32,662 nucleotides of DNA. Origin: JBCCFW01 sp039029535 (GTDB taxonomy: Bacteria; Acidobacteriota; JBCCFW01). Location: the NCBI GenBank assembly GCA_039029535.1, contig JBCCFW010000082.1, positions 1-32,662 of the forward strand, given 5' to 3'. The position numbers and the translations under genes were made by a program. Every line of letters starts with the position of its first letter. Within the stretch, counting starts at the first letter, position 1. The notes under the pieces are model-generated. The model worked only from the letters and a program-made list of their open reading frames with translations, made no database searches and had not been told where the DNA came from. Shown in pieces: positions 30,395-32,662 of the stretch.

Positions 30395-32626
30395 ATGTCC
30401 CGCAAGCTGTCCGTTCTCCTGGCGACCTGTGGTTTCGCTGCCGTCCTCCTGCTCGGTTGTGGCGACGGCTCCGACAACCTCAACATCCCGCCCCTGACCT
30501 TCGGTGACCTCGACGGCGACGGCGTCGCCAACGACATCGACAACTGCCCGGTCACGCCCAACGCCACGCAGGCGGACCGCGACGACGACCTGATCGGCGA
30601 CGACTGCGACAACTGTCCCGACGACGCCAACAACGACCAGCTCGACACGGACAACAACGGCATCGGTGACATCTGCCAGGACATCGACCGGGATGGCGTC
30701 CCCAACGACATGGACAACTGTCCCGACGACGCCAACGCCGACCAGGCCGATGGCGACGGCGACACGGTGGGCGATGTCTGCGACAACTGCCCCATGGACG
30801 CCAACGCGGACCAGGCCGACAACGACGCGCCCATGCCCGACGGCATCGGTGACGCCTGCGACAACGCCCCGGGCGCCTTCAACCCGGGTCAGGAAGAGTC
30901 CGACGGTGACGGCATCGCCGACGCCATCGACAACTGCAACGGCTTCAGCAACCCGGCTCAGACGGACTCCGACGGCGACACCATCGGCGACGAGTGCGAC
31001 GGCTGTCCCGACGACGCGGACAACGACGTCGATGGCGACGGGTTCTGCGCGGGCATGGGCTTCAACTGCGATGGTGGGTTGACCGACCCGGGCACCAACT
31101 GCATCGGCGGGATGAAGACCGGCGACGAAGACAACTGCCCCACGACCGCCAACGGCGATCAGGCGAACAACGACGCCGACACCCTCGGCGACGCCTGCGA
31201 CAACTGTCCGATGACCGACAACGAGGACCAGGCGAACAACGACGGCGACACCCTCGGCAACGTCTGCGACAACTGTCCCGACGACGACAACGAGGACCAG
31301 AACAACGGCGACTCCGATGATGTCGGTGACGCCTGCGACAACTGCCCGGCCGCCGACAACAACGACCAGCTCGACAACGACATGGACGGCTTCGGCAACG
31401 CCTGCGAGGTCTGCATCGACGACCCGAACAAGCAGGACCCGGGCACCTGCGGCTGCGGCTTCGACGACGCCGGCGACTCCGACATGGACGGCATCCTCGA
31501 CTGCGACGACGACTGTCCCGACGACGCCGACAACGACATCGACATGGACGGCATCTGCGCGGGCACGGGCTCGCAGGGCGCCGCCACCGGCGACATGGAC
31601 AACTGCCCGACCGTCGGGAACGCCGACCAGATGAACAGCGACGGCGACTCGCATGGTGACGCCTGCGACAACTGCGACGACGACGACAACGAGGATCAGG
31701 CCAACAACGACGGCGACACCCACGGCGACGCCTGCGACAACTGCGCGATGACCGACAACGAGGACCAGGCCAACAGCGACGCCGACGATCTCGGCGACGC
31801 CTGTGACAACTGCGTCGACGACGACAACGACGACCAGGCCGACCTGGACATGGATGGTGCCGGCGACGTCTGCGATGTCTGCCCCGACGACGCCAACGAC
31901 GACTCGGACATGGACGGCTTCTGCGCGGGCACCGGCCACAACCCGCCGGCCACCGACGACGGCGACCTCTGCCCCGACGATCCGGACAAGCAGGCTCCCG
32001 GTGACTGCGGCTGCGGCATCTCCGACGACGCCGACACCGACATGGACGGCACGGCCGACTGCGACGATCCCTGTCCCTCCGACGCCGACAACGACTCGGA
32101 CATGGACGGCTACTGCAACGGCGCGACCTTCCTCGCTCCGGCAATCGGTGCCAACGACAACTGTCCGGGCACGACCAACGCCGACCAGGCCGACGTGCTC
32201 ATGCCGGACGGGTCGGGTGGCGCGGACGGCATCGGTGATGCCTGCCAGGGCACCGTCACCGTCGTCGTGAGCACGGCCGGCACGACGGCCACCGACGTCA
32301 CGGGCTTCCAGACCACGGTGACCTACCCGAACGACGGCACGGTCACGGCGACGGCGGGCACCGCCATCGGCGGACCCTTTGGCATCTTCTTGCCGAACCT
32401 CGGGACCGTCGGCACGGCGACCGGCGGTGGCACGGCCATGGACGTCCTCAACGGCTTCGCCATCCACCAGCCGGGTGGCCTGGTGCAGTTCGACTTCGAA
32501 TGGCAGACCACGAGGCCGATGATGAGCGACTTCATGGTGACCGCTTGTGACGTCACGACCAACGCGACGGACGTCTCGGGCACCACCTGCACCGCCGACG
32601 TCACCATCCTGAGCGCTGGTGACTGA
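30395..32626 (+). CDS. TSP3-repeat lipoprotein with beta-rich, possibly cohesin-like, C-terminal domain
   Basis: This 743 aa lipoprotein has a short basic N-terminus, a hydrophobic core and the lipobox LLGC, with lipidated Cys22; Gly at +2 is compatible with outer-membrane sorting. Residues about 36-618 are almost wholly TSP3-type repeats (about 20 units: DNCP, DGDxxGDxCDNC and similar), extremely Asp/Asn-rich and Cys-paired, a calcium-binding stalk. Two KQDPGTCGCG/KQAPGDCGCG hinges break it. Residues about 619-743 form a beta-rich domain: TVTVVVSTAGTTATDVTGF, then FQTTVTYPNDGTVTA, then GLVQFDFEWQTTRP and FMVTACDV. The alternation 'gfqttvtYp ... G.lvqFdfe ... sdFmvt' resembles cohesin-type or CBM-like sandwiches, but I cannot assign it firmly. 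It lies next to two dockerin-bearing exported proteins. It is most likely a surface stalk presenting the terminal domain. Confidence 0.78.
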   Translation: MSRKLSVLLATCGFAAVLLLGCGDGSDNLNIPPLTFGDLDGDGVANDIDNCPVTPNATQADRDDDLIGDDCDNCPDDANNDQLDTDNNGIGDICQDIDRDGVPNDMDNCPDDANADQADGDGDTVGDVCDNCPMDANADQADNDAPMPDGIGDACDNAPGAFNPGQEESDGDGIADAIDNCNGFSNPAQTDSDGDTIGDECDGCPDDADNDVDGDGFCAGMGFNCDGGLTDPGTNCIGGMKTGDEDNCPTTANGDQANNDADTLGDACDNCPMTDNEDQANNDGDTLGNVCDNCPDDDNEDQNNGDSDDVGDACDNCPAADNNDQLDNDMDGFGNACEVCIDDPNKQDPGTCGCGFDDAGDSDMDGILDCDDDCPDDADNDIDMDGICAGTGSQGAATGDMDNCPTVGNADQMNSDGDSHGDACDNCDDDDNEDQANNDGDTHGDACDNCAMTDNEDQANSDADDLGDACDNCVDDDNDDQADLDMDGAGDVCDVCPDDANDDSDMDGFCAGTGHNPPATDDGDLCPDDPDKQAPGDCGCGISDDADTDMDGTADCDDPCPSDADNDSDMDGYCNGATFLAPAIGANDNCPGTTNADQADVLMPDGSGGADGIGDACQGTVTVVVSTAGTTATDVTGFQTTVTYPNDGTVTATAGTAIGGPFGIFLPNLGTVGTATGGGTAMDVLNGFAIHQPGGLVQFDFEWQTTRPMMSDFMVTACDVTTNATDVSGTTCTADVTILSAGD
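30503..32250 (+). repeat. Long TSP3 repeat array in the lipoprotein
   Basis: About 20 tandem TSP3 units covering ~1.75 kb, with near-identical DNA words such as GACGCCTGCGACAACTG repeated many times. Besides the ~25-codon unit there is a higher-order period: four blocks of the form CPxDAxxDxDxDGxCxG followed by a variable Gly-rich loop (near 31006, 31518, 31885 and 32073). The array is a likely site of length variation and of short-read mis-assembly. Confidence 0.8.
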
Positions 32627-32646
32627 CGAGTCGGTCGGTGACCCCT

Positions 32647-32653
32647 GAGGAGG
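32647..32653 (+). promoter_or_regulatory. Possible ribosome binding site of a gene starting just past the window
   Basis: GAGGAGG lies nine bases before the window end, after the lipoprotein stop. It suggests another + strand gene starts within a few bases beyond the edge and may share the transcript. Confidence 0.3.
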
Positions 32654-32662
32654 CCGCGGCGA

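Overview
This is a GC-rich window (about 70% G+C in two sampled 60-base lines of housekeeping sequence) from a Gram-negative bacterium. An inner-membrane LptF/LptG permease, an LpxL-type acyltransferase, an AsmA-family protein and an outer-membrane-type lipoprotein together imply lipopolysaccharide and an outer membrane. The truncated Ala/Pro-linked tail at the left edge, the Lon-like protease, and the secreted thrombospondin-type-3 (TSP3) and dockerin-like proteins fit Myxococcota, Acidobacteriota or a related deltaproteobacterial-type lineage. I cannot fix the phylum without a search.

Layout. (1) 1-404: an AT-rich stretch that looks foreign, running into the C-terminus of a probable response-regulator-type protein; then signal peptidase I (401-1381, + strand). 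(2) 1549-5874, - strand: a fused LptF-LptG permease followed by a metallo-beta-lactamase-fold protein. (3) 5969-9621, + strand: a Lon-like protease translationally coupled to an LpxL/HtrB-like acyltransferase. (4) 9686-10474, - strand: a secreted beta/gamma-crystallin-like protein, with a perfect palindrome in its leader. (5) 10678-14346, + strand: a large AsmA-family protein. (6) 14438-21872, + strand: five consecutive exported-protein genes, namely a metzincin-type zinc peptidase, a tandem pair of sandwich-plus-helical-repeat paralogues, and a pair of larger paralogues that are each internally duplicated. A sampled line here is about 58% G+C, below its neighbours. (7) 21905-25974, + strand: a LeuA-like DRE-TIM enzyme overlapping a TTG-started subtilisin-like protease with TSP3 repeats, dockerin-like modules and a C-terminal domain. 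(8) 26137-30129, + strand: a secreted multi-domain protein with the same C-terminal architecture as the protease. (9) 30395-32626, + strand: a lipoprotein made almost wholly of TSP3-type calcium-binding repeats and capped by a beta-rich domain that may be cohesin-like.

How it fits together. The left half is envelope biogenesis: signal peptide cleavage, LPS export, lipid acylation, AsmA-type lipid transport and envelope quality control. The right half is export to the cell surface. Three adjacent proteins (protease, multi-domain carrier, lipoprotein) share Asp-rich TSP3 repeats and a Lys-x-x-Pro-Gly-x-Cys-Gly-Cys hinge. Two of them carry tandem dockerin-like calcium loops and a shared C-terminal domain, and the third is membrane-anchored with a possible cohesin-like tip. 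A calcium-dependent, cohesin/dockerin-like surface assembly that holds a protease is the most interesting hypothesis here. It rests on pattern reading only. The five-gene exported cassette is the other candidate for undescribed biology.

No gap between genes exceeds 300 bases. I saw no rRNA, tRNA, CRISPR array, insertion sequence or phage gene. The 1382-1548 gap between convergent genes holds only a weak hairpin (1471-1486, no T-run).
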